A stretch of 64,000 nucleotides of DNA, taken from NCBI GenBank assembly GCA_900312665.1, contig ONZQ02000015.1, forward strand, positions 248,001-312,000, read 5' to 3'. This document shows, piece by piece, positions 1 to 11,729 of the stretch. Numbering within the stretch: the stretch's first letter is position 1; each line of letters opens with the position of its first letter. The notes below the pieces were generated by a model. That model did not search any database. It was not told where the DNA came from and saw nothing but the letters and a program-made list of their open reading frames with translations. This DNA comes from Cephalotrichum gorgonifer (Eukaryota > Ascomycota > Sordariomycetes > Microascales > Microascaceae). A program made the position numbers and the translations under genes.

Positions 1-62
1 CTCTACCGACACAGTCCTAAGGGCGAATGAGACCATCCACGCTTTATCCCCGGAGCCCCACA

Positions 63-2632
63 TTATCCAAATTGCCACGGAACGCTTAGAGCGTCAAGCA
101 ACAGCCCACTAGGCGTGTCAATGCAGGTCCCATACCATGGCGTTGGGATGTCATCCTCTGCTCTCGCGCCAGGCACGCTCTGGTCGGCGTCCATCTGTCC
201 GTAGAATCCTTGCACGTCCTCCTGCCCTGGACCCAGAGTACCATATACCATGCCTTCCGCGCCCTCGTCTGTGAGAATGGGACCTCTCATCCCTCCGCCA
301 CCGCCGTGCTGGATCACATCGAGTCCTGTCGTGTGGGAAGTGCGGCGCGATGTCGCAGATGCCCTGCCGTTCCTAGGCTCCATTCCCGACGCCGTGGAAT
401 TCGGGGACGGAGGTGCCCTAGAGGATATGCAGGCTCCGCGGAGTGCCCGCCCATAAGCCGCGGAGACCGAGTCTTGCTTAGAGGACAGCGACGTAAGTAG
501 ATCCGCGACGTCCTGGACATCCTGGATCACGGCTGCCCTGGTTAAGAACCCCTGTCCGTCTTCTCTGTGCCTGGACATGGCCTCCGCCGGATAGCGCAGT
601 ATGAAACAGCAGGCGAAGACAAGCATGACAAAGCCGAAGTCGGGCATGTACTTGAGGCGACCTTTGGAGACGGGGGAGGACTTTGTGACGCAGTGCAGGA
701 AAGACTGCGTCATCTCAAGAGCCTCAGATGTTACGGGAACGTGGCTCCTAGTGTGCTGACTGCTGGCCCGGTAGAACTTGGCGAAGTGGCAGTGGAAACG
801 GAGTCTCCTTCCCTCGGCAGTTGCTGTACAAGGATGTCAGCATTTTCCGGGCCAATTGCGGCTCCCGCAGTATCCGGTGACCGAGGGGGTGTGTGAGCAA
901 GATCAGAGGGTATCAGCGCACCTGTAGTGTCCAAGGAGGAAATGATTCTCTCCCACTCGTGGTGTGACTGGCTGGGATCCTCGCCAAAAGGTGTGAGTGG
1001 GCGAGGCGGGTTGTTTTGTTCAGAGGCGAGGCACAGGTCCACCTCACCAAGAAGGACAGACACTTGAGAGTTTAATCGGTATCGCGCAACGATCTCACGG
1101 GCCTTGTGGAGATATGGTCCAGCGGACAGTGTACGCGGGCATCCGAGGAGTATAGAGTAGCTGACGTTCCTAATGTCAGCAACCTCCAGAAAAGCCCTAG
1201 CTCCCGCGGAAGGTTCCCCACGCGGAGTCGGTAATGGGGTGGAACGTGTGAACTCACTAATTACCCGTGGTATAAAGCCAAAGCCACAAGGTGCATCCCA
1301 TCGCGTTGGATGGATGCGCCTTTCCAATGTTCCACCGTACGGCATATCCCTCGACGATGCCCTTGACGGACAGCGTGTCGAGTTTGGGCCGAGCGATGTC
1401 GTCGACGGGGCTGGCTACGCCAACTTCTGCATATCCGTAGACGACGCCCAGGCCCTTGAAGGTCTCGAGGACAGCTTCGTACGGCCGGCCCAGATCATCG
1501 AAGGTGACCTGTTGCAAGAGAGATATGAGGACTGCCTCCAGCCTATACCTAAGGCGGCTAACGCCTGGCAGGTAGCGCGCCATGACGTGGATGCAGGACA
1601 AGGCCAGGAGAGGATCATCAGGTAGGTCCGTGAAGTCGTAGTCGTATAGCCAAGGGATGAAGGGAGCTACGCGGTCCCCGAAGAGGGCGAACATGTCTCT
1701 GGCATCAGTATAGCTCAGGTCAACGGCGGCAAGGCACCTAGCCAGGACTTGTCTACCCTTAAGATTACGGGTGAATATATTCTCGCCAGTTAGGCCGGCC
1801 TGGCTGGCACACGACGGCGCGGTGTTGCCGCTGTGCGAATCGGCGTCGGTGACGGCGGCGGGGCGGCGGTGGGCGACCTCGAAATCCCGCACAACCTGGT
1901 AGGGGGAGGAGGCGGCTGACGAAGAGTCTGGGTCAGCCAAAGCCTCGGACGGTAGCGTGTCGGTTGGATAGTCTCCAGACTCGGTGACAGAGCAGGTTCG
2001 CCTGCGTTTCCTGGCCGGGAACTCGGTGCTCACCGGCGGCGAGGGTGGAGGACGCTCCGTGTTGGCCGAGTCTGTCCGTGACGACGGCTGAATAGCGGTA
2101 TCGAAAGCGGGCGCCGAGCAGCAAGAGGCGGCGGTCATCGTGACGGACGTATCGTGGGGGGGCGTTTGCTGGGGTGAGAGTCCGGGCGCTGGCGGCGTAT
2201 CCCTGCCAACGTATGCTCCCACAGGATGCACACGAGGCGGGTCCGGATACGGATTGGGAGGTATGGGCCTAGCATGCAAACTTTGGTAAGGTGAGCGCGG
2301 CTGGTAAGAGGCGAACGGGTGCGGCTGATGCTGCTGATGCGAGGGTGGCTCGAAGATACAGGGGCTGCTGGCCTTGCGACAGCGGTCGCAGGGCGGCACG
2401 GGCCCGCCTGAGCACTTCATCTAGGGGAGCGATGCACATCTTAGCAAGCTGTCGCCGGCCGTCGGGGAGCACATCAACTGCCAGGGGCATCCCGCAGCGT
2501 ACTGGGCGGTGGGTGAGGTCAGGTCCAGCCTACCTTCTGCTGGCGGCATCTTGTGCATGCGAGCACTGAGCGCCGCGGCGGGCGGCCGTCACCGGCTAGC
2601 GGCGCGGCGGGAGTCTTGTCGACGGAAGGCAT
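63..2632 (-). CDS. Zn2Cys6 (Gal4-type) transcription factor
   Basis: Nuclear DNA-binding regulator. Model: complement(join(63..823, 922..1160, 1258..2420, 2534..2632)), 753 aa; all three introns (98, 97, 113 nt) are GT-AG and keep phase. The binuclear zinc cluster lies at residues 26-54: Cys26, 29, 36, 44, 47 and 54 give C-X2-C-X6-C-X7-C-X2-C-X6-C. The first intron splits the cluster between Lys33 and Met34, so single-exon callers would miss it. A Pro/Ser-rich linker with a basic patch follows (residues about 55-180), then a helical region resembling the fungal middle-homology domain (about 230-600). I start at the ATG at 2632 because the cluster then sits near the N-terminus; the frame is open upstream to an ATG at 2926, so a longer product is possible. 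It is divergent from the rhamnosidase gene. The target pathway is not shown by the sequence; control of rhamnose use is inference from position only. Confidence 0.85.
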
Positions 2633-4317
2633 GGTAGCGATCGGAGGTGATGCCGACAGCCAGGGCGCGTCGGGATTCAGCTCAAGCACGGCAAATCTTC
2701 CTGCGCTGCCCGGCGGCCATGAACGTTTTTGATGAATGGAGGCAGGCGGAACTGCTCCGGCAGGATTCGGGTCCGCGATGTTTGGCTGACTGTTGACCAC
2801 ACCACATGCGCAGTCGGTCGGGCCTGTGGTCGTGGCGGTGTATTTGGTTTCCTCCAAGTCGCCAGAGGAATGATGGGGGATTGCAAGGTTAGCATTACGT
2901 AGGTGAAGCGTTTGTGTTGGCGTCATGGGGCCCGGACCCCGTAGCGCGTGCCCCTAGTTAGACAGGGTCCGCGGAACCTCTTCGGCTCCATGATATGCGG
3001 GGTAGGTCGCGTAAATAATGGAGGGGGGGGGGTAATAGATCTCCCCTGGAACTTGTGTGTAGGCAGGACTGGGTGGCGTTTTGGCGCCCTGAATACCATC
3101 CATTGCCATAAGTGGTAAGTGCGTTGCCCACCATTATTCCATTATTGTGTAACGGCCTCGGGGCTTCTTCCCTAAAGTAATATGCCGAGGTCCAGTTTAC
3201 GAATTTAAGGTTGATTCCGACTGGGTTCAAGACAATCACTCCAGAGAATACCCGTCAGGCACCTTTTTCGCCCACTACCGAACCCCAGGCCAACGAACGT
3301 CCTCACCTCGCCTCACATGCAAAGACAGCAGAGGAGAGACTGACAAGTGCGGGGAAGCCCCACCACCCCCGTGGGGATTGCAAGCGGCCACCACGCGCCG
3401 TGAAACCATGTGAGGCGGGGCGGAGAGAGCCCTTCCCCGCATTTGTGGACTTTTAACTACCAGCTGTCTCGCATCTGCACACAATCTTTCTCGCCGCCCC
3501 TGGAAAGAAAACGTCCAGCTGGGCCACTGGGTGTCCACATCCGATACGAAGTGCCGCGCGTGCTGTTGACGGTGAAGGAGCCGGGGGATGCCCTACGACA
3601 TATCATATTCCGAGGTCCTGGGAATCTCCCTCGGCCCATGCCCATGAGTGCGATGAGAACATGATTGGAAGCGGGCGAGTCGGGCCCGAGCACATGCAGA
3701 CAAGCTCCAGTTTCGGCGCATGTTGTACCGAGTCGTCTCGGTCCCTGTCTTCAACACAGAGGACGGTTGCCGTCGCAACGAAAGGGGTTTAAAAAAAAAA
3801 AAACGGGGGGGGGGTGGCCAAGTTGGGTGCTCGGGGGGTTTTCCTCACCCCATATCCCCGCACCCTTCTAACCCCACCGACCCTTTAACGCGCGTGCGTT
3901 TGCGGGATCGGCGGCAGTCGTTTTGGGGACTGTGTCCCAATTCGGGACACTACCGGCCCGGATGTGGGTCCGCCTCCTCAGCGCTGCACCGCCTTTCATC
4001 CCCACCGGCACCTGTGTCGGTTCGCATTCACCGGTAAGGCCTCCGGGATGGACAGTTCATTTAGGTTGCCAAGAAGTCCAGTGTCTCCTTGGTACCGGTG
4101 GGGAACCACCCGATATCCAAACGTACCTGTCTGTCAGATTATGCCAGGGGAAGGCGAGGAGGATAGGCCAACCATCATCGGCGGGTTGTAAGACCAAGAC
4201 CAGCCTGTTCCCCGGCCTAGCGGGAGGTCAGTCTCACAGTACGTCCCGCTTTGCGCTGCGTCTCGACATACACAATCCCGACCGAACTGCCAACATACCA
4301 GCTAATGGGAAAATACC
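2633..4317. promoter_or_regulatory. Divergent intergenic region between Zn2Cys6 regulator and rhamnosidase
   Basis: This 1.7-kb stretch has no convincing gene. It separates two genes transcribed away from each other and must hold both promoters. A 7-bp inverted repeat, GTGTCCC / GGGACAC with a 5-nt spacer, lies at 3932-3950, about 370 bp before the rhamnosidase ATG. Homopolymer runs (A12 and G8) lie near 3789-3812. No clear TATA box was seen next to either ATG. Confidence 0.5.
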
Positions 4318-7079
4318 ATGACCGCGTTGACAGTCACCGATGTGCGCTTCGAGCAATATGGATTAGGTCCTGCTCTGGGCGTCGACGAGACCAGGCCGCG
4401 CATCTCATGGCGCTTCGCCAACGCCCCGCCAAACTTTCGGCAGGAAGAATACGAGATCCAGCTCACGAGGCTCGCCAATGGTGTAGAGATCGACCTCTAC
4501 TCGTCCAGGATCACGTCGCCCGAGTCCCACCTCGTGCCCTGGCCTCTCCCGGCTCCCATCAGCTCCCGCCAGAGGTATGCCGCCCGTGTGCGCGCCCGTG
4601 GCAAGGACGACACCGTGTTCACCCCCTGGAGCGAGCCATCGTTCATCGAGGCTGGCCTTCTGTCGAGGTCTGACTGGTCTTGCGACTTGATCTCCGCTCC
4701 CTGGGCCGGGGACGATCCCGACAAGGCCAAGCCGGAAGACTTGTTTCGCAAAGAGTTCGTCATCCGCGGCTCGATCCTTCATGCCAGGCTGTACATAACC
4801 TCGCACGGCGTCTACGAGGCCGAGATAAACGGCCAGAGGGTTGGGGATTTCTTCCTCGCGCCTGGCTGGGCATCGTACGACGGCCGGTTGCCCTACCAAA
4901 CATACGACGTGACCCAGCACCTCTCTCAGACCAACACCCTCGGAGTCAGAGTCGCCGAGGGCTGGTTCAGCGGACGCCTGGGCTTCGAGGGCGGATCCCG
5001 CAACATATGGGGCCGGCGGACCGCCCTGCTAGCTCAGCTCGAGGTCACGCTCGCCGACGGCTCGCTCGTGACCATTGCCACCGACGGTAGCTGGACTGCG
5101 GCCCAAGGGCCCATCCGCCTCGCAGAGATCTACGACGGCGAGAAATACGACGCGACGGCCGAGGTACCCGGATGGTCTGTCGCCGGGCCACAGTCGGCTT
5201 GCTGGACGCCCGTAGAGGTTCTCCCTCCAATCCCTGAACAGGTACCGCTCTTGAGGGGCGCGGCCGAGCCCGTCCGCAGAGTCCAAGTCCTCAAGCCCGT
5301 CGAAACCATAACAACCCCCGCCGGGAAGACCATCTTGGACTTTGGCCAGAACCTGGTTGGGTACGTCCGGATCAAAAACGTCGCCGGTCCTCGCGAGCAT
5401 GTCCTGCTGCTATCTCACGCCGAGGTCCTCGAGGACGGTGAGCTCGGCGTCCGGCCGCTCCGGGTTTGCAAGGCGCGAGACGAATATACGTTCCGTGGGG
5501 ACCTTGGCGGTGAGTCGTACGAACCACGCCTTACCTTCCACGGCTTCCGTTACGTGCAGGTCGACAACTGGCCTGCGGGAGCCGCCGACCTCTCCGACTC
5601 CGTCGAGGCCGTCGTCTGTCATACCGATATGGAAGAACGGGGTTCGTTTTCCTGCTCGGATGAGAAACTCAATAAGCTCTTCGCCAACATCCGCTGGAGC
5701 ATGCGAGGGAACTTCTTGTCCGTGCCCACCGACTGTCCGCAGAGAGATGAGCGCCTAGGCTGGACTGGCGACCTAGCTCTGTTTGCTCCTACGGCCGTTT
5801 TATTGTACGGGTGCTCCGGCATCCTTCGGGACTGGCTGCAGAACGTGTGGTTTGACCAGAAGAAGCTCAACGGCGTTCCGCCCATGGTCAGTCCGAACGT
5901 CCTCTACGACAACAAGCCCTGGGGCAGGGTCTTCCCGCTGGCTATCTGGCATGACGTGACTATCCTGGGCCCGTGGGCTTTGTGGGAAGAAACGCGAGAC
6001 CACACGATCCTGGCCGCTCAGTATGACTCCATGGTCACATGGCTGAACTGCATCCCAAAGAACAAGGAGGGCCCTACCCGGCTCTGGGACCTGAGCAAAC
6101 CACAACTAGGGGTGAGAAGTAGGCACCCCTTCTCCAGAAGTACAGGAAAACTGATGCGGCGATGTTCTAGGACTGGCTTGATCCTAACGCACCACCCTCC
6201 GAGCCCCACAAGGCCCTGACAGACGGAGTCTTAGTCGCCAACGCCTTCCTAACACACTCTCTCGACCTCATAGCCCGAGTCGCGACGATCCTCGGAAAGG
6301 GCGACGACGCCGCCAAGTACCACGCCATGGCGAAGGACGCCCGTGCGGATTTCGCCGCCGAATACATTGCACCTAACGGCCGTCTCGTCTCCGACACCCA
6401 GACAGCTTACTCCCTTGCCATCTGCTTCCACCTCCTCTCCCCTCCCCAGCTCCGCCGCGCGGGCTCCCGCCTCGCCGAGATCGTCCGGCGCAACTCGTTC
6501 CGCGTCGCCACCGGCTTCGCCGGCACGCCTTTCGTCTGCGAAGCCCTCTGTCTCTCGGGTCATTCGGACGTGGCTTACGCGATGCTGCTCAACGAGAAGT
6601 GCCCCTCTTGGCTGTACCCCGTCACCATGGACGCCACGACCGTGTGGGAGCGTTGGGACAGCATGCTCCCCGACGGACGGATCAATCCGGGAGAGATGAC
6701 GAGCTTTAATCACTACGCCTACGGTGCCGTGGCGAAGTTCATGGTCGAACGGCTTGCCGGCCTGCGCCGTCTTGAGCCCGGCTGGAAGAGAACCAGAGTA
6801 CAGCCCGAGGTGGAAGGTCCGTTCACCTGGGCCAGGGCAGAGCACCTGACACCTTACGGCATGGTTTCTAGCTCGTGGGTCCTGGCGAAACACGCCGAAG
6901 CTGGCATGAATGAATTGCGGATCGAGGTAGTCGTGCCGCCAACTACGGAGATGGAAGTCGTGATTCCCGGAGTCGACGGGTGTAGGACGGAGACTGTTGG
7001 GTCAGGGAAGTGGTTGTTCGCCACGGCGTATGTGAGGCGGAAGGGTTGGCCGGTGAAGCCGATTGGCTTCTTTGGCTGA
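4318..7079 (+). CDS. Alpha-L-rhamnosidase, glycoside hydrolase family 78
   Basis: Hydrolyses terminal alpha-L-rhamnose from glycosides or pectin-derived oligosaccharides. Model: join(4318..6111, 6171..7079), 900 aa, one 59-nt intron with branch site CTGAT. The N-terminal beta-sandwich parts (residues 1 to about 330) include a galactose-binding-like module (about 130-310). The catalytic (alpha/alpha)6 barrel starts near residue 440 and carries the family signature DERLGWTGD at 477-485, where the acidic residues are those expected at the GH78 active site. A second hallmark, WERWDSM followed by SFNHYAYGAV, lies in exon 2, then a C-terminal beta domain. No signal peptide is visible, so the enzyme is probably cytosolic, as for many fungal GH78 proteins. 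It is divergent from a Zn2Cys6 regulator. Intact; the family call is firm, the exact substrate is unknown. Confidence 0.93.
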
Positions 7080-8173
7080 TGCGCGTGAAGAGATGGATCT
7101 GTGAGGCTCGGGTCAATAGTCCTCAGGGGACGAGAAACCTATACACGAAAATAAGAGCGCCGGACCAGGAGCTGGATCGATGAAGACCGGTGCCTCCTTG
7201 TGAGAAATGTCTTGTGAGCAGTTTTTCTGCGTTACAAGGCTGGGTTGCTTGGGACATGCGGCGTATCCATTTTCGGAGGGCTTGACCGATGGTACAGCAC
7301 CTGGTCCTGAGAATAAATAAAATATCCATAGCACTTCCCGACCAAATTTCTCCATCGGTTCCACGGGGGGGGCTTAGTCTATCATCATGAACGATGGTGT
7401 TTCTCAGTGTGAGGGAATGGCCTGGTCCGCAGCTGGTGAGGCCACCATCGAGACTAGTTACTCTCCCAACGGACTTCGTAATACATAAGCGCGGCGTTGC
7501 TGGTCCCCGGTTCAGTCGAGCAACACATTCTAGACCCTTGGACAACTGGAACCAACTAGACGCCCGAACTTTCCAGCACACCTCATGGGAGTCAAGACGA
7601 AAAAAAAAAAAAAGCCACCCGCTGACGCCGCGATCGTCAACGTCGAACCGGCCGCTGCGAGCCATCGCGAGCCGGGCAGGGCGAGGGAGGTTGAGAGCGC
7701 AGTTCCGTCTAGGACGGACAGAATCCTGGAAAATCACCCCGTGCCAGAGGGCTCAGCTTCCCTGGATGATTTGTAAGAGACGTTGGATATCTGCGAGTCG
7801 TCGTGGCGGCGCGACCGGGGAATGGACGGGGTATCATCCTTGCTCCACGAGTGTACAAGCCAAATGCCAGGGATCGACTCGTGCCATTAACTAGTATTCC
7901 CAGACGCGGTTGGTTCTAGGCGACGGTCTACGCTTAGAACTTGCATCGAATCTTGCCAAAATCCAAAAACCGGCGCTGGCACCTTCTTGTGTCTGAAGTG
8001 TCTGAAGCATCACGTGATCTGCGTCCAAACTTCACAGACTGCGGAAGGCCGATTTTTACAACACTTAGCCCGCCGAGCGAACCGCCCCCGATCGAGGAAG
8101 TTGTCATCTCGTGGGGCACAGTGGAGCTTAATTATCCAAAAAGACGGTAGAATCGTCTCATTTTGGTGGCGGC
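7080..8173. other. Intergenic stretch, no gene seen
   Basis: About 1.1 kb between two genes on the plus strand. Short ORFs in both directions show no family resemblance. It holds an A-rich run near 7600 and, near its right end, a perfect 10-bp palindrome ATCACGTGAT at 8009-8018 preceded by a duplicated GTCTGAAG (two copies between 7991 and 8008). That area is the presumptive promoter of the SET-domain gene, which starts about 155 bp further on. Confidence 0.5.
8009..8018. promoter_or_regulatory. Palindromic E-box-like site ATCACGTGAT
   Basis: Perfect palindrome with a CACGTG core, the type bound by bHLH factors such as Cbf1/CpcA-network proteins in fungi (family knowledge). It sits about 155 bp upstream of the SET-domain gene start. 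That it is used is inference. Confidence 0.4.
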
Positions 8174-9402
8174 ATGTCTATCCCCGAGAACTTCGCCGAG
8201 TGGGCGGCCGTCAAGGGGGTCGTCCTCACCGGCGTGGAGCCGAGACAGATTCCGGGCCGGGGCATCGGAATCATGACGGCCCGGGAGGTCAAGGTCAGTT
8301 CGCTGCCCCGCCTCAATGATTCTCGTAGCATTATCCATTTATTCATATATACGTATCTGTTTTATTTCCTCTTTCTTTGCTAACTCGATGTAAGGCGGGT
8401 GAAATCCTCGTTCAAGTCCCGCTCTCCTGCTTCCGCACGAAGCAGACCGTCCCGGCGACCCTCGCGAAGAAGGTACCAGGCATTTCGATTCACGGACTCC
8501 TCGCGGCATCCCTAGCGCTAGAGAATGCCCGAAATGACGCCGGGTCTGCGCCCTGGCGCTCCGTCTTCCCCACGCCGCAGGATCTCTCGTGCATGCCCCT
8601 CCTCTGGCCCGCCTCCCTCCAGCGCCTCCTCCCCCGCCCGGCACGGGACCTAGTCGCGAAGCAGGCCGCAAAGGTGGACTCCGACTGGAAGGCCGCTTCT
8701 CAACTCGGGGTCGAGAGGGACGAGTACGTGTACCGCTGGCTCCTCGTCAACACCCGCTCCTTCTACCACGCCCCCGCAGGAGGGCGGACCGCTGGATGCG
8801 CCCCAGGGGAGGACAAGATGGCCCTCGTCCCCGTCGCGGACCTCCTCAACCACGCTCCCTCGGGAGAGTGCAAGGTTACCTTCTCCTCCAGGGGCCTCTC
8901 GATCGCCGCAGACAGGGCGTATGCCCTCGGCGAGGAGATCCACATCTGCTACGGCCGCCACGGGAGCGACTTCCTCCTCGCGGAGTACGGGTTTCTGCCA
9001 GACGGGAACGAGTGGGACGAGGTTTGTCTCGACGACGCGCTCCTCTCCCGCCTGACGGACGCGCAGAAGGACGAGCTGGAGAGGCTGGGGTTCCTGGGGA
9101 GGTGGCGGCTCGATCCCCGGACGCCGGGATGCTTTAGGACGCAGGTTGCCCTGAGGGTGTTGTGCGGCTGCCCTGTGCGGGACTTCGTGAATGGGGCGGA
9201 GAAGGAGGGTGTTCAGGGGGTGGTTGATGTGTACTTTGGAGGTGTTCTGGCAGAGTTCCTGAATGATATCGGGGAGAGGGTGCGTGAGATTGAAGGGCTG
9301 GGCGCTGGAGACGAGGAAGAGCGCGAGGTACTGGTGAGGAGGTGGAAGCAGATCGCCGAGCTTGTAGAGGGGGCGAAGGCGCAGTTAATACAACAACAGT
9401 GA
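8174..9402 (+). CDS. SET-domain protein (SETD3 / RuBisCO-LSMT-like methyltransferase)
   Basis: Probable S-adenosylmethionine-dependent protein methyltransferase of the class with a split SET domain. Model: join(8174..8293, 8395..9402), 375 aa, one 101-nt intron (GTCAGT...TAAG, branch CTAAC at 8380). The SET N-part (GRGIGIMTAREVKAGE) spans the splice junction at about residues 28-43. The SET C-part has ADLLNHAP, then an acidic-turn segment ending in ICYGRHGSDFLLAEYGF, holding the expected NH and catalytic-Tyr motifs. A helical C-terminal region resembles a short RuBisCO-LSMT substrate-binding domain. The first-exon product alone reads into a stop within the intron, which supports splicing. The substrate (histone, ribosomal protein or other) cannot be inferred. 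Confidence 0.85.
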
Positions 9403-9669
9403 CGATCGATTACCGAAATTGTCCTGCCCTAAGACCCGAGAGGTGTCTAAACCAAAGCCTGTATATACCTGACCATGCATTAACCTAATGATATCCTGTA
9501 TTTCACGAAAAGAGCCAACCCCAATCCTTCCCTGATAACCTACTCCAACAACGCCCGTGTCTTGTGTTCCGGTCCAACGCCATACGAGTAAGGAATTCCG
9601 CCGAGGAAAGCACCACGCAAAGTACGCCCTCTCGTCCCAATGGGAGAAAAAAAAACGGAAGCCTGTCAG

Positions 9670-11729
9670 TCAAACAGCCCCTTCCTTGTCCTTCTTGGCG
9701 GCCTTTTGCCTCCGTATCTTCTGCTGCTTCCTCGCCTTCTTCTTCCGGGCGCCGACGATGCGGTGCCTCTGGACGAGCTCCACGGCCCAGGAATACAAGA
9801 AGTTCCTCATCAGGACGATGATGGTTGCGACAACGGTCGGTATTGCTAGCATCCAACTACGTAAAGTGTTAGTAGGTCTAGTTACGATATAAAGAGAGCA
9901 GGCCAAGGGGGAAAAAAAGACGGCCTCGTGCCCAAAAAGGAGGGTTGCACTCACAAGAACGGCGTCCCCCTGCCCAGCTCGTGGAACGGCTCAAAGTTCA
10001 TACCAAAGTACCCCGTTAAGAAGGTCAGCGGCAGGAAGACAATGGTCGCCGTGGTCAGCTGCCTCATCGACTCGTTCTGGGCCGCCGAGATGGTGTTGAA
10101 GATGAGGTTGATCAGGTTGTCGGCCGACTGCTTGTTCTGGTGCAGCGCCTCGGTGACGACCATGCACTGATCCAGCACGTCGCCGAGGTACGTGTGCGTC
10201 ATGGGGGTGACGATGACTCCCGTCCCGTCGTTCTGGAGCACGCGCGTGGCGGCCTCCTGGCTCAGCTCGGTGCGGTGGTCGCGCAGCACGCTGAGCAGGT
10301 TGTCGATTGGGTTCAGGAAGGCCAGCATCTTGTTGATCTCGCTGATGATGATGTATAGGCTCCGGCTCTGCTTCACCGAGGGGCTCGTGAGCACGTCGAG
10401 CTCGAGGTCGCCGATGACGTCGCTGTACACGCTCGTGAGCGGCACGGCGAGGTCGATTATGGCGTCGATGATGGCCTGCACGATCATCGACGCGTCGCAC
10501 GACTGCCGGAGCACCGTGCCGGGCGTCAGGAGGCGCTTGACGATGGGGCGCTCGACGTCCTCGGCCGAGAGTTCGAAGAAGGATATCACGGTATTGTCGG
10601 CGAGGAGGAAGATCGAGACCTGCTCGGCTGAGACGGCGAGGCCCTTGGGCGCGAGGGAGGAGTGCGCCTCCATGAACTCCGAGCGCGCCTCGTTGGGGGA
10701 GGCGCGGTAGCGCTGGAGGCTCCGCATGGGGACGAGTCTGGGTATGGACTGCGTGTTGTGGAGGTAGGGGTACGTTGTGGGCGGCGGGTTCGGGCGCGCG
10801 CCGCGGGCCTTGTTGCCCGCGAAGTCCCTGGCCCTGGCCCGCCGGCTAGGTACGGTTGGCGTAGAGGGTCGTCTTCCCCGGACGAGGTGCCTGAAGAAGG
10901 TCGATATGGTTTTAAGGGGCTTCTTCCGGGACTTGTGGCTCGAGTGGGTCGAGCTACATTCCGACTCCGACTCGGAGCTGTCCGAGTCCGAGTCTGAGGA
11001 GGCATCGGGGTCGACGAGGTGAACGAGCTTCTGCAGCGTGAGGACTATGAAGGCGTGGTTCGGGTACCTGGGCGCCACCCCCCATCTCGTCAGTTTCGAC
11101 CCCATCTAGCGCCCTCCTTCCTACCTCCAAAAAAACGAGGGGCAGTTTCTTATGACTCACCAATCGCACTTTGTCCTGTTCATCGTATTCATAATATCCT
11201 CGATAGCCAGCTTATGCAAATTCTTATGTGTCCCTAGGGCCTGTATGACATCCCAGCTGACGCCGTTCACGTTGATCCACCTGCACTTGGCGAAGGCCGG
11301 CTCGGGGAGCTCGAGGAACTCCACGAACCCCGCATTGTCGAACCGTCGTATGCGCATGTCGGCCTGCGAGAAGTCCACGACCGTGATCTCGCACGGCGCG
11401 CTCAGGGTAGAGACAGACGCGTGGCCGCCATCGGGCTTGTTGGGGTCGAATCCGGGCTCGCTTCCCGGGTGCCATCCCGGCCAGTTGACCTCGCCATTGT
11501 CGAAGGAGTCGAAGGCCTTGAAGGCCGTCGTCGCGTTCGTGGCGCGGCGGCGTATGGTGCCCTCGGTCGGGGGGTGGGGGGCGGATAGTGTGCGCTGGAC
11601 TGGGTAGATGTCGGCATCGGGGGGCGGTGTCGAGGGACCGTGGTCTGGGGCCGTGAAGACGGGTTCGATCGGGTCGCCGTAGACCGGGGTCGTGAAGACG
11701 GGGTCGTCGGTCGAGTCTTCGCGAGACAT
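9670..11729 (-). CDS. CorA-type Mg2+ transporter
   Basis: Divalent-cation channel of the CorA/Alr1/Mnr2 class, which forms pentamers in a membrane. Model: complement(join(9670..9856, 9955..11067, 11161..11729)), 622 aa; introns of 98 and 93 nt keep phase (the splice joins create a Trp codon near residue 190 and a Phe codon near 561). The N-terminal half is cytosolic; an acidic Ser/Asp-rich stretch (DSDSDSSESESE) followed by a basic patch interrupts it at about residues 210-245 and is probably a disordered insert. The first membrane helix ends in the diagnostic GMN motif at residues 545-547, and the second follows directly (FFWMLAIPTVVATIIVLM). The C-terminus is Lys/Arg-rich. A short linker of only two or three charged residues between helices fits the family. 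Plasma-membrane versus vacuolar location is not determined. Confidence 0.93.

Noticed and set aside
3789..3812. Poly-A runs (also near 7600, 20510, 22450 and 38810) as tails of retroelements
   Set aside because: No reverse transcriptase, terminal repeat or target duplication is visible next to them; they look like ordinary homopolymers.
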